A DNA stretch of 64,000 nt from Chryseobacterium indologenes (GTDB taxonomy: Bacteria; Bacteroidota; Bacteroidia; Flavobacteriales; Weeksellaceae). Location: contig NZ_CP074372.1 in NCBI RefSeq assembly GCF_018362995.1, forward strand, positions 2,852,001 through 2,916,000, written 5' to 3'. A model generated the notes under the pieces. It was not told the origin of the DNA. It saw only the letters and a program-made list of their open reading frames with translations, and made no database searches. Shown piece by piece: positions 45,223 through 53,495 of the stretch (within the stretch, counting starts at the first letter, position 1; the number at the start of each line of letters is the position of its first letter). The position numbers were made by a program, and so were the translations under genes.

Positions 45223-46611
45223 TTAATAGGCATAGAATTCAATTCCTTCAGAAACATAACCAGCCGGTCTTGCACTGGATCTTGAATAGTAATGATCTTT
45301 ACCATTCCAATATCTGTAAATAGGAACTGTATTAGGCTGCTGAGTAGCAAAAGCATTGAACTCAATTCCTTCGTCTACATACCCTTGGTAATATCCCGGA
45401 GTTTTTGTATAATAGTGATCTTTACCATTGTAATATCTGTAAATAGGAACTGTGTTTGGAGCTTTGTATAAAAATGCATTGAACTCTGTTCCTTCATAAG
45501 AATATCCGCTGTAGCTTCCCGGAGTTTTTGTATAGTAATGATCTACTCCGTTGTAATATCTATAAACCGGGATAGTATTGAATTCCATATACACTTTATT
45601 ATCTATAAGATATTGATCTACATAAGCTTTAAGCTGAGCTTTTTTAGTTGCATCTTTCACTAAGTCATAGATAATAACCAATCCGTTGTTTCCAAAATCC
45701 ACCAAAACTGAATTCGTTGCATTAGAACTGTTCTGCCAGTTGGAAATATTGATTTTAGGATTTGTCTGATCTAGATTCAGATCTCCCATAAGTCCTTTTG
45801 AAGGATCCCCTCCTCTTGTTTTATAGGCTAATTTTTTAGAGTAGTTCATAGAAGATTCGGAAGTATTCACATCATTGGTTACATCTACATCAAAGATATC
45901 TTTCATTCCTACTTTCACCCCAATTCTCGCTGCACGGTCACGGCTCTGGCTTCTTGTTTCTGCCTGGAATAAAACATCCAGTTTTGCTCCTGTATAGATA
46001 TCAAGTGTTACGTGAGTTCCATAATCCTCTACAATTTGTTGTGGAGTTTTGGTTTGTAGATCCTGAACGAATTCCGGAGTAAGATAGTCTCCCAGCATAT
46101 CTGTAGTGGCATTGAATCTTACTCTTTTTTGTTTAATGGTAAGGTTATAGCTCCCGTAGATATATTTCCCTTCAAACTTATTGTTGGTAGTTACCGCAGA
46201 ATTGAATCCTACAGAAAGTGTTTTCTTGAATAATGGAATACCGGCAGTAACATTCACTTTGGTTGAAACCATTTTAGAATAAGATTCTGCATTTTCACCA
46301 TATTCTTCAGTGTATTCCTGTGAAAATGTGTTTTCACTGATTAACCTGTTTGCCTGCTCCACTTTAAAACGATCAATATCAATCACCTTAAAACCAGCTG
46401 CTGTTGCATTGGCATATTCACCGGCAACATTATAACCATGTCCTAAGACATCGTAAATTCCGTCTCCTGCAAATTTGGCTGCTGATAATCGACTATTAGC
46501 CTTTGCTGCCGGGCTTTCTGGGGTTACCTCATTATTCAGTTCTTCCGTTGAACATGAACTCATGAAAAGCATCAGTAAACTACTGAAGCAAAATAAAATT
46601 TGTTTTTTCAT
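45223..46611 (-). CDS. MACPF-domain lipoprotein with three YRYYNG repeats
   Basis: 462 residues. The lipobox SSC gives a lipidated Cys20. The middle of the protein is a MACPF (membrane attack complex/perforin) domain with the signature 'DYGTHVTLDIYTGAKLD' (YGTH at 197-200). Three C-terminal repeats of about 41 residues start near 345, 386 and 427 ('NTVPIYRYYNGKDHYYT', then '..GYYQGYVDEGIEFNAF'), like DUF5648 repeats. Bacteroidota MACPF lipoproteins include antibacterial toxins (BSAP type); whether this one kills is unknown. Its paralog lies 277 bases upstream. Confidence 0.9.
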   Translation of the reverse strand: MKKQILFCFSSLLMLFMSSCSTEELNNEVTPESPAAKANSRLSAAKFAGDGIYDVLGHGYNVAGEYANATAAGFKVIDIDRFKVEQANRLISENTFSQEYTEEYGENAESYSKMVSTKVNVTAGIPLFKKTLSVGFNSAVTTNNKFEGKYIYGSYNLTIKQKRVRFNATTDMLGDYLTPEFVQDLQTKTPQQIVEDYGTHVTLDIYTGAKLDVLFQAETRSQSRDRAARIGVKVGMKDIFDVDVTNDVNTSESSMNYSKKLAYKTRGGDPSKGLMGDLNLDQTNPKINISNWQNSSNATNSVLVDFGNNGLVIIYDLVKDATKKAQLKAYVDQYLIDNKVYMEFNTIPVYRYYNGVDHYYTKTPGSYSGYSYEGTEFNAFLYKAPNTVPIYRYYNGKDHYYTKTPGYYQGYVDEGIEFNAFATQQPNTVPIYRYWNGKDHYYSRSSARPAGYVSEGIEFYAY

Positions 46612-46633
46612 AGTATTAATTAAAAGTTTCCGG

Positions 46634-46641
46634 CAAATATA
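46634..46641 (-). promoter_or_regulatory. -7 box of the first MACPF gene
   Basis: TATATTTG on the minus strand, 23 bases before the ATG. The paralog has the same box at the same distance (48339-48346). Confidence 0.55.
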
Positions 46642-46667
46642 ATATTCATCAGTGAGTGAAAAAAGAA

Positions 46668-46697
46668 ACTAAATGATGATATATATCATCATTTAGT
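46668..46697. promoter_or_regulatory. Perfect 30-bp palindrome upstream of the first MACPF gene
   Basis: The centre is TGATATATATCA at 46677-46688, extended to ACTAAATGATGAT on one side and its complement on the other. The centre is about 72 bases upstream of the ATG. The second MACPF gene has TGATATAAATCA at about the same distance, so this is probably a shared operator. Confidence 0.6.
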
Positions 46698-46825
46698 GAA
46701 TTTAATATTACCTTAAACATCTGTTAATAAACACATTCACGGCTCAGGAAAGAAAATAAACAATCATAAACAAAAACCATTACTATATTTTCAACGTATT
46801 TGAAAACATACTGCATTCAAAACAA

Positions 46826-46855
46826 AAAGTGAAGCCAGAAAACTGACTCCACTTT
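46826..46855 (-). terminator. Terminator after the second MACPF gene
   Basis: AAAGTGAAGCCAG (46826-46838) pairs with CTGACTCCACTTT (46843-46855) apart from wobble pairs. Read on the minus strand it ends in a T run. Confidence 0.65.
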
Positions 46856-46888
46856 ATTATGACCACAATTGATTTATATTTCTGAAAA

Positions 46889-48316
46889 TTAGTTTGCCGG
46901 AATATAGAAAGCGATTCCTTCTTTTACCCAGTAGCTAGTTGGACCAAGATTAGGATTCACAGTCAGATAATGATCTGATTGATTTCTTGCTTTATAATTG
47001 TAAACCGGAACTCTGTCTGCCGCCGGATCTTTATAGGCATAAAATGCTATTCCCATATATACATCCCAATAAGAAGACGGCTGTAGTGTACTTGACTGTG
47101 TATAATAATGATGAGCTCCTGAATTGCTTTTGAAACAGTAAATAGGAACTGTATTAGGTGCTTTGTATTCAAAAACTTTGAATGTCGGCCCTTCATTGGT
47201 CCAATAACTTGACGGTCCAAGATTAGTATTAAAACTAAAATAATGGTTACTGTCCGGCTGATTCTGATAGCCATATAACATTTTGGTATTATATTCCAAT
47301 GAAATCTGATTATCAATTAGGTACTGATCTACATATGCTTTAAGCTGAGCTTTTTTCACAGGATCTTTTACCAGATTGTAAATAATAACCAGTCCGTTAT
47401 TACCAAATTCCACCAATACTGAATTATTGACTGTGGAACTGTTTTGCCAGTTTGCAATATTAATTTTTGAGGTAGTTTCATCCAAGTTTAGTTCACCAAC
47501 TAAACTTTTTGAAGGGTCTCCTCCTCTTGTTCTATAAGATAATTTATTATTAATATTTTTACTATACTCTGATGTATTTACGTCATTGGTTCCTTCTACA
47601 TTGAATATTTTTGACATACCAACTTTGATTCCAATTCTTGCAGCACGGTCGCGGCTTTCGTTGGTGGTCTCAGACTGGAACATAATGTCCATTTTAGCTC
47701 CGGTATAAATATCAACCATTACGTGGGTACCATAGTCCTGTACAATCTGTTGAGGCGACTTTGTCTGCAGGTCCTGTGTAAACTCCGGAGTCACATAGTC
47801 TGCCAGCATATCTGTCGTAGCATTAAATCTTAGTCTTTTTTGTTTAATTAAAAGATTATAACTCCCGTAGATATATTTTGCATCAAATTTATGATTGGTA
47901 GTAACCGCAGAATTGAAGCCTACTGATAATGTTTTTTTGAATAAAGGAATTCCTGCTGTCACATCTACTTTCGTAGAAACCATTTTGGAATAACCTTCTG
48001 CATTTTCCCCATATTCTTCCACATACTGCTGTGTATTGGCATTTTCCGAAACCAGCCTTGCTCCCTGCTCAGTTTTGAATCGGTCAATATCAATTACTTT
48101 AAAGCCTGCGGAATTTGCATTAGCATATTCACCAGCCGCATCAAAACCATGCCCTAAGACATCATAAACTCCATCTCCAGCAAATTTGGCTGCTGACAAA
48201 CGATTAGCTTTTGCCGGGCTATCCGGGGTCGCTTCATGGTTCAGATCTTCTGAAGAACATGATCCCATTAAAAGCATCAGCGCAGCACTAAAGCTAAATA
48301 AAATTTGTTTTTTCAT
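46889..48316 (-). CDS. MACPF-domain lipoprotein with diverged C-terminal repeats
   Basis: 475 residues. The lipobox GSC puts the lipid on Cys20, and the MACPF signature 'DYGTHVMVDIYTGAKMD' has YGTH at 195-198. Its first 340 residues are close to those of the paralog, but the last 134 are not: three repeats from about 343, 388 and 435 carry 'SNHYFSFNTNLGPSSYW', 'HHYYTQSSTLQPSSYW' and 'DHYLTVNPNLGPTSYW' in place of the YRYYNG type. The C-terminal repeats probably determine what the protein binds (inference). Confidence 0.9.
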   Translation of the reverse strand: MKKQILFSFSAALMLLMGSCSSEDLNHEATPDSPAKANRLSAAKFAGDGVYDVLGHGFDAAGEYANANSAGFKVIDIDRFKTEQGARLVSENANTQQYVEEYGENAEGYSKMVSTKVDVTAGIPLFKKTLSVGFNSAVTTNHKFDAKYIYGSYNLLIKQKRLRFNATTDMLADYVTPEFTQDLQTKSPQQIVQDYGTHVMVDIYTGAKMDIMFQSETTNESRDRAARIGIKVGMSKIFNVEGTNDVNTSEYSKNINNKLSYRTRGGDPSKSLVGELNLDETTSKINIANWQNSSTVNNSVLVEFGNNGLVIIYNLVKDPVKKAQLKAYVDQYLIDNQISLEYNTKMLYGYQNQPDSNHYFSFNTNLGPSSYWTNEGPTFKVFEYKAPNTVPIYCFKSNSGAHHYYTQSSTLQPSSYWDVYMGIAFYAYKDPAADRVPVYNYKARNQSDHYLTVNPNLGPTSYWVKEGIAFYIPAN

Positions 48317-48338
48317 AGTATTATTTTAAAATTCTCAA

Positions 48339-48346
48339 CAAATATA
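48339..48346 (-). promoter_or_regulatory. -7 box of the second MACPF gene
   Basis: TATATTTG on the minus strand, about 23 bases before the ATG, matching the box of the paralog. Confidence 0.55.
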
Positions 48347-48378
48347 AAATTCATTATTCGGTAGAATATAAAAAAACA

Positions 48379-48401
48379 ACTGATATAAATCATTTATCAG
48401 T
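48379..48401. promoter_or_regulatory. Inverted repeat upstream of the second MACPF gene
   Basis: ACTGATA (48379-48385) pairs with TATCAGT (48395-48401), and TGATATAAATCA (48381-48392) is a near-palindrome that matches the core of the operator of the paralog at 46677-46688. The centre is about 70 bases upstream of the ATG, almost the same as in the other gene. Confidence 0.55.
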
Positions 48402-48754
48402 GAATTTAATTATCACTTAAAAGTCTATTAACAAAGGATTAAATTATCACATTATTGTGATTTAACAACAAAACAAATTTATGAAAATCAACTTTATTAT
48501 ATTCATCAAAAACACACAAACATTAATTCAATAATTTTTCTTTATGAGCCTAATTTCCACAACACAATTATTCATAACTATCATCCATGAATTAAAATTA
48601 TGATCCGAAATAGAAGATTGAGAGCTTTAAAACAGTATTTCACAAAAATCTGCAGAAATAAATACAAAAATTGGAATCAAAAAAAAGAATACCAGGTCAT
48701 AAATCACCTCTTAAACGCATAATTTTAAGTAAATTTGCAAAAATTAAAATTGAA
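48402..48754. other. Intergenic region between the second MACPF gene and gltX
   Basis: About 350 AT-rich bases. They hold the -7 box of gltX at 48730-48737 and nothing else that I can support. The open frame from 48671 lies mostly here but starts upstream of the gltX promoter. Confidence 0.45.
48730..48737 (+). promoter_or_regulatory. -7 box of gltX, deciding its start
   Basis: TAAATTTG lies 17 bases before the ATG at 48755 and inside the longer frame that begins at 48671. Transcription would begin after the upstream start, so 48755 is the true start. Confidence 0.55.
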
Positions 48755-50263
48755 ATGGAGAAAGTAAGAGTACGTTTTGCTCCAAGTCCTACAGGGCCAT
48801 TACATTTGGGAGGCGTAAGAACTGCATTATATGATTATCTTTTTGCTAAAAATCAAGGAGGGGAGTTTGTATTGAGAATAGAAGATACAGATACTGCCAG
48901 ATATGTAGAAGGTGCTGAAGAATATATTGAAGAAGCTTTGGAATGGTGCGGAATCATCCCGGATGAAAGTCCTAAGAAAGGAGGAAAATTTGCTCCTTAC
49001 AGACAGTCTGAAAGAAGAGATATCTATGACCGATATACAGAGCAGATCTTAAAAACAGATTATGCTTATATTGCTTTTGATACGGCTGAAGAATTGGACG
49101 TTATTCGTGCACAGTACGAAGCTAAAGGCGATGTTTTCTCATATGACAACAAAACCAGAAACGGGCTTAGAAACAGCTTGACGCTTTCTGAAGAAGAAGT
49201 TCAGAGATTGTTAGACGAAAAAACTCCGTATGTAGTAAGATTCAAAATGCCTGTTGACAGAGTATTGAATCTGGAAGATATCATCCGTGGAAAATTCTCT
49301 GTAAATACCAATACTTTAGATGATAAAGTGCTGGTAAAGAATGACGGAATGCCAACCTATCATTTCGCCAACATCATTGATGACCACGAAATGGAAATCT
49401 CCCACGTAATCCGTGGAGAAGAATGGCTGCCATCTTTAGGACTTCACACTTTATTATATGAAGCAATGCAGTGGGAAGCACCACAGTTTGCACACCTTTC
49501 TTTAATTTTAAAACCTGAAGGAAAAGGAAAACTAAGTAAAAGAGATGGGGATAAATTCGGATTTCCGGTATTCCCGCTTGATTTCAAAGATCCGGCAACA
49601 GGTATAGTTTCCAAAGGATACAGAGAAAACGGTTATCTTCCTGATGCTTTCATCAACATGGTTGCATTATTAGGCTGGTCTCCTGCTGATGATAAAGAGA
49701 TTCTTCTATTAGAAGAAATGATCAAGGAATTTGATCTTCACAAAGTACACAAAGCTGGGGCGAGATTCAGTAAAGAAAAATCAGAGTGGTTCAACCATCA
49801 GTATATCCAGATGAAGTCTGACGAAGAGCTTCTTCAGATATTGAAAAACACAGCTATTGATTTCGCAGGTGCTTCTGATGAAAAGCTGTTGAAAGTAATT
49901 CACCTGATGAAAGAAAGAGCAACTTTCCCGAAAGATATTTATGAAAACGGAAAATTCTTCTTTGAAGCTCCAACTTCTTATGATGAAAAAGCTTCGAAAA
50001 AAGCATGGAACGATGAAACATCTGCAATTTTAGCAGAATTGGCGGCAGCTTTTGGTTCTACAGACTTTACTGCAGAGACATTGAAGCAGACCATGCATGA
50101 TTTCGCGGAAAGCAAAGGACTGGGTATGGGTAAAGTAATGATGCCGTTACGTTTGTCTTTAGTAGGAGAATTGAAAGGACCGGACGTTCCGGACATCCTG
50201 GAAACCCTTGGTAAAGAGGAAAGTACCTCCAGAATAAACAATGCTATAAATAATTTTAAATAG
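48755..50263 (+). CDS. gltX: Glutamyl-tRNA synthetase
   Basis: 502 residues from 48755. It attaches glutamate to tRNA-Glu. The HIGH-type site is '[20 protein letters not shown]' near the N-terminus and the KMSKS-type loop is '[17 protein letters not shown]'. '[19 protein letters not shown]' is another conserved piece. The frame continues upstream for 28 codons, but those lie above the promoter and lack family similarity. accA follows 49 bases downstream. Confidence 0.96.
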   Translation: MEKVRVRFAPSPTGPLHLGGVRTALYDYLFAKNQGGEFVLRIEDTDTARYVEGAEEYIEEALEWCGIIPDESPKKGGKFAPYRQSERRDIYDRYTEQILKTDYAYIAFDTAEELDVIRAQYEAKGDVFSYDNKTRNGLRNSLTLSEEEVQRLLDEKTPYVVRFKMPVDRVLNLEDIIRGKFSVNTNTLDDKVLVKNDGMPTYHFANIIDDHEMEISHVIRGEEWLPSLGLHTLLYEAMQWEAPQFAHLSLILKPEGKGKLSKRDGDKFGFPVFPLDFKDPATGIVSKGYRENGYLPDAFINMVALLGWSPADDKEILLLEEMIKEFDLHKVHKAGARFSKEKSEWFNHQYIQMKSDEELLQILKNTAIDFAGASDEKLLKVIHLMKERATFPKDIYENGKFFFEAPTSYDEKASKKAWNDETSAILAELAAAFGSTDFTAETLKQTMHDFAESKGLGMGKVMMPLRLSLVGELKGPDVPDILETLGKEESTSRINNAINNFK

Positions 50264-50312
50264 AATAACCATAATTTTTCATACATTTGAAAGATTTAAT
50301 TTACTTCAAGAA

Positions 50313-51269
50313 ATGGAATATTTAAGTTTCGAACTTCCTATCAAAGAATTGATGGATCAATACCAGACGTGTTCTTTAGTAGGAGAAGAAAGTGGTGTTG
50401 ATGTAAAATTAGCATGCAGCCAGATTGAGGATAAGATTTTAGAAAAGAAAAAAGAAATCTATGGAAATCTTACACCTTGGCAAAGAGTACAACTGTCCCG
50501 TCACCCAGATCGTCCTTATACATTGGATTATATTAATGGGATGGCAGACAAAGGCAGTTTCTTAGAACTTCATGGAGACAGAAATTTCGCTGATGATCCG
50601 GCAATGATTGGAGGATTGATTACCCTTGATGGTCAAAGAGTAATGATCATAGGGACTCAAAAAGGAAGAACAACTAAAGAGAGACAGTACAGAAGATTTG
50701 GAATGCCAAATCCTGAGGGATACAGAAAAGCTTTAAGACTAATGAAGCTTGCTGAAAAATTCAATATTCCTGTGGTAACTTTAGTGGATACACCGGGAGC
50801 TTATCCGGGATTGGAAGCTGAAGAAAGAGGACAGGGAGAAGCTATTGCAAGAAATATTTTTGAAATGGTTCAGCTGAAAACTCCTATCTTCACTTACATC
50901 ATCGGAGAAGGTGCCAGTGGTGGTGCATTAGGAATAGGTGTTGGAAATAAAGTATATATGTTGGAAAACACATGGTATACTGTAATTGCACCGGAAAGCT
51001 GTTCTTCTATCTTATGGAGAAACTGGGATCACAAGGAAGATGCAGCCAATGCATTGAACCTTACTCCAGCAGATGCTTTAAGAGAAAAGTTCATCGACGG
51101 AATAATCGAAGAGCCACTTGGTGGAGCTCAGTATGATCAGGAGACGACATATTTAAACCTGAAAAATTCAATTTTACAGAATATCAAAGCTTTCTCCAAA
51201 TTTACAGGACAGGAGCTTGAAACCCAGAGACAGGATAAATTCATTGCGATGGGTCAGTTTAAAGGATAA
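50313..51269 (+). CDS. accA: Acetyl-CoA carboxylase carboxyltransferase subunit alpha
   Basis: 318 residues. It moves carboxyl from biotin to acetyl-CoA with the beta subunit AccD (not in the window). The N-terminal '[20 protein letters not shown]' and '[19 protein letters not shown]', and the crotonase-like oxyanion region '[15 protein letters not shown]' are family signatures. Length is typical. It is co-directional with gltX and closed by its own terminator. Confidence 0.96.
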   Translation: MEYLSFELPIKELMDQYQTCSLVGEESGVDVKLACSQIEDKILEKKKEIYGNLTPWQRVQLSRHPDRPYTLDYINGMADKGSFLELHGDRNFADDPAMIGGLITLDGQRVMIIGTQKGRTTKERQYRRFGMPNPEGYRKALRLMKLAEKFNIPVVTLVDTPGAYPGLEAEERGQGEAIARNIFEMVQLKTPIFTYIIGEGASGGALGIGVGNKVYMLENTWYTVIAPESCSSILWRNWDHKEDAANALNLTPADALREKFIDGIIEEPLGGAQYDQETTYLNLKNSILQNIKAFSKFTGQELETQRQDKFIAMGQFKG

Positions 51270-51274
51270 AAAAT

Positions 51275-51306
51275 AAAAAGGTTAAGAATCTCTTCTTAAC
51301 CTTTTT
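51275..51306. terminator. Bidirectional hairpin between accA and the DUF6759-like gene
   Basis: AAAAAGGTTAAGAA (51275-51288) pairs perfectly with TTCTTAACCTTTTT (51293-51306) around TCTC. Convergent genes lie on both sides. Confidence 0.85.
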
Positions 51307-51329
51307 TCTTTAGCTTTCTTCTATCTTTT

Positions 51330-52094
51330 TTATTCTGCAACATTCAGTGCAATTTCAATATCCTGGGTAATCTTCTTCGGAGCAGAATATTTTGCATCAC
51401 ATACCATTGTTGTCATTATATACTCTCCTTTATCTACCAGAATGAAGTTTTCTCCTTTTGCAGGAACACTCAGGTTATAATATTTTTTACCACTTATCTT
51501 TACAATAAGGTTGCAGGCAGATCTGTTTTTAATATTGATATATGCTTCGTTTTTGTTAATATCATTATTAAAAAGATGTGTAAGCATTGCTGCTGTTCTT
51601 TTATTTTCTTCACTTGGCCCTGCTTTAGAAGTCCCGGCACTTTTTGCAGAACCTACTGATGCAAAGGTGGTTGTTCTTCTTTCTTCTTTTAAGGCTTCAA
51701 TAGCCGCTGCAGTGTTATTGGAAACAGGCTTTCCGTTTGCCGTATACGTTTTATTTGCAGCAATAGTTTTACCGCTGTTTAGCTCATTATTCTTAACGAT
51801 GTTTTCAATTTTATCTTTGCTGATCGGTCTAATCGTAGGTTTAGCTTCAGGAGAATTACCTGCCATGATTATATCAATCAGTTTTCTTTTAAAATAATCT
51901 GTTTTAGCATGTCCCGGATTCTGTTTCAAAAAGCCGGCAATCACTCTGGCTTCTTTTGAAATCTCAGCTTCCTGCTCTGTATAGATAATTACAGTTTCTT
52001 TTTCAACAACAGCTTTTGATTTTGTTTTTTTCTTTTTTTGGGAAAAACCAAGTGAGAAAATGCATATAAATAGAAGGAATAAGATTTTTTTCAT
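51330..52094 (-). CDS. Exported DUF6759-like protein
   Basis: 254 residues. A signal peptide ending in 'IFSLGFSQ' is followed by a basic region and a low-complexity Ala/Ser/Gly stretch. The last 80 residues hold a domain shared with three proteins at the right end of the window: 'NRSACNLIVKISGKKYYNLS', then 'VPAKGENFILVDKGEYI', and 'VCDAKYSAPKKI'. Two cysteines in these motifs are conserved and could form a disulfide. The family name is from memory and no function is known. It sits between accA and tsf on the opposite strand. Confidence 0.75.
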   Translation of the reverse strand: MKKILFLLFICIFSLGFSQKKKKTKSKAVVEKETVIIYTEQEAEISKEARVIAGFLKQNPGHAKTDYFKRKLIDIIMAGNSPEAKPTIRPISKDKIENIVKNNELNSGKTIAANKTYTANGKPVSNNTAAAIEALKEERRTTTFASVGSAKSAGTSKAGPSEENKRTAAMLTHLFNNDINKNEAYINIKNRSACNLIVKISGKKYYNLSVPAKGENFILVDKGEYIMTTMVCDAKYSAPKKITQDIEIALNVAE

Positions 52095-52169
52095 TAATCA
52101 AATCTTTAAAATAGTATTAAATATATTAATAACGTGAAAAGTCATTTTTTAGTTTATCATTAAAATCAT

Positions 52170-52177
52170 TATCTTTG
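52170..52177 (+). promoter_or_regulatory. -7 box of tsf
   Basis: TATCTTTG, a good match to TAnnTTTG, lies 62 bases before the tsf ATG. No TTG is seen at -33. Confidence 0.5.
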
Positions 52178-52239
52178 CACTGCTCTAAATTTAAGCTAAA
52201 AATTAATACTAATCTTAAATAAAAAAAATAATAGATATT

Positions 52240-53064
52240 ATGTCTTATACACCAGCTGCTGCAGACGTAGCAAAATTGAGAAACCAAACAGGTGCAGGTA
52301 TGATGGACTGCAAAAAAGCTCTAGTTGAAGCTGAAGGAGACTTCGAAAAAGCGGTAGATATCCTTAGAAAAAAAGGACAAAAAGTTGCTGCTAACAGAGC
52401 TGACAGAGAATCTGCTGAAGGTGCAGTAATCGCAAGAGTAAACGAAGACAACACTTTAGGTGTAGTAATCTCTCTAAACTGCGAAACTGACTTCGTTGCT
52501 AAAAATGAAGCTTTCATCGAGCTAGCTTACGAATTAGCTGAGATGGCTATCTTCGCTGCTACTAAAGAAGAACTTTTAGCTACTGACTTCCACGGGATGA
52601 CTGTTGCTGAGAAATTAGTAGAGCAAACAGGAGTTATCGGTGAGAAAATCGAAATCGGATCTTTCGAAAGAATCCAGGGAGATTTCTTAGGAGCTTACAT
52701 CCACGCTGGAAACAAGATCGCTGCAATCTCTTCTCTTTCTGCTAAAGTAGACGGAGCTGATGAAGCTGCTAAAGCTGTTTCTATGCAGGTTGCTGCTATG
52801 AACCCAATCGCTTTGGACGAAACAAGAGTTTCTCAAGAGACTATCGATAAAGAATTAGAAATCGAAAGACACAAACTTACTGAAGAAGGTAAGCCTGCAA
52901 ACATTATCGATAATATCCTTAAAGGTAAAATGCAGAGATTCTACAAAGACAACACTTTGGTACACCAGGACTTCATTAAAGACGGAAGTATCTCAGTTGC
53001 TGACTATGTAAAATCTGTAAATGCAGATCTAAAAGTAACAGGATTTGTAAGAGTAAGCCTATAA
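52240..53064 (+). CDS. tsf: Translation elongation factor Ts
   Basis: 274 residues. EF-Ts exchanges GDP for GTP on EF-Tu. The N-terminal UBA-like domain has 'KLRNQTGAGMMDCKKALVEA', the core has 'NCETDFVAKNEAFIELAYEL' and 'VAAMNPIALDE', and the length is typical. In most bacteria tsf follows rpsB, but here a minus-strand exported-protein gene lies upstream, with a 145-base gap holding a -7 box. Codon use is strongly biased, as expected for a highly expressed gene. Confidence 0.97.
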   Translation: MSYTPAAADVAKLRNQTGAGMMDCKKALVEAEGDFEKAVDILRKKGQKVAANRADRESAEGAVIARVNEDNTLGVVISLNCETDFVAKNEAFIELAYELAEMAIFAATKEELLATDFHGMTVAEKLVEQTGVIGEKIEIGSFERIQGDFLGAYIHAGNKIAAISSLSAKVDGADEAAKAVSMQVAAMNPIALDETRVSQETIDKELEIERHKLTEEGKPANIIDNILKGKMQRFYKDNTLVHQDFIKDGSISVADYVKSVNADLKVTGFVRVSL

Positions 53065-53087
53065 GCTCATCTTCAAAAAAAATATTG

Positions 53088-53163
53088 AATCCCGGTGAAT
53101 TTGGACTGCCCCTAAAAAGTGTCTAACTTTTTGGGTGCAGTCCAAATTCACCGGGATTTTTTT
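53088..53163 (+). terminator. Long hairpin terminator after tsf, carrying a mini-element
   Basis: Perfect 22-bp arms lie at 53088-53109 and 53137-53158, followed by seven T. The outer part, AATCCCGGTG and CACCGGGATT, looks like a simple terminator with AATT as loop. A 43-base palindromic unit (53102-53144) is inserted, flanked by AATT on both sides. Confidence 0.85.
53102..53144. mobile_element. 43-nt palindromic IS-end-like insert
   Basis: Both ends read TGGACTGC inward (the right one on the minus strand), continuing as CCCTAAAAAGT on the left and ACCCAAAAAGT on the right. These resemble the terminal inverted repeats of IS3-family (IS150-type) elements as I remember them. AATT is duplicated on both sides, as a 4-bp target duplication would be. 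There is no transposase, so it would be an end-to-end remnant or MITE. Confidence 0.5.
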
Positions 53164-53244
53164 ATTTACAAAATCTTTTAATTACAAAATAATACACAAG
53201 CAGACATTCGTACCAAACCAACCAGTTGTCACCATTAAAATTGA

Positions 53245-53424
53245 TGGCTCATAAGAGCATTATGTCATAGATTTTCTGATAGGAATTATTTCTGTCCCGG
53301 AAAATCAGATAAGATAAGTCTTGTAAAAGGGATATATTGTGATTTTCAGATAAACTGCCTGAAACCCAATTACCAGTTTGATACTCAGGATGGCTTTTAT
53401 TTAAAAATCGGTAATATTTTTTAA
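53245..53424 (+). other. Open frame without a start codon, possible gene remnant
   Basis: 59 codons from 53245 to a TAA at 53422-53424, ending 'QFDTQDGFYLKIGNIF'. It has no ATG in frame and follows a TGA. It could be the decayed end of a gene or chance. The rest of the 53164-53495 gap shows only a -7 box at 53466-53473 for the next gene. Confidence 0.25.
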
Positions 53425-53495
53425 CATTTATTTATATTTTATTAAAGGTATTTCATTTTTTATTTTAATTTTGTAGAAATCCTAATTCCATACAC

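Noticed and set aside
48671..48754. Longer start for gltX
   Set aside because: The -7 box at 48730-48737 lies inside it, and the added residues have no family similarity.
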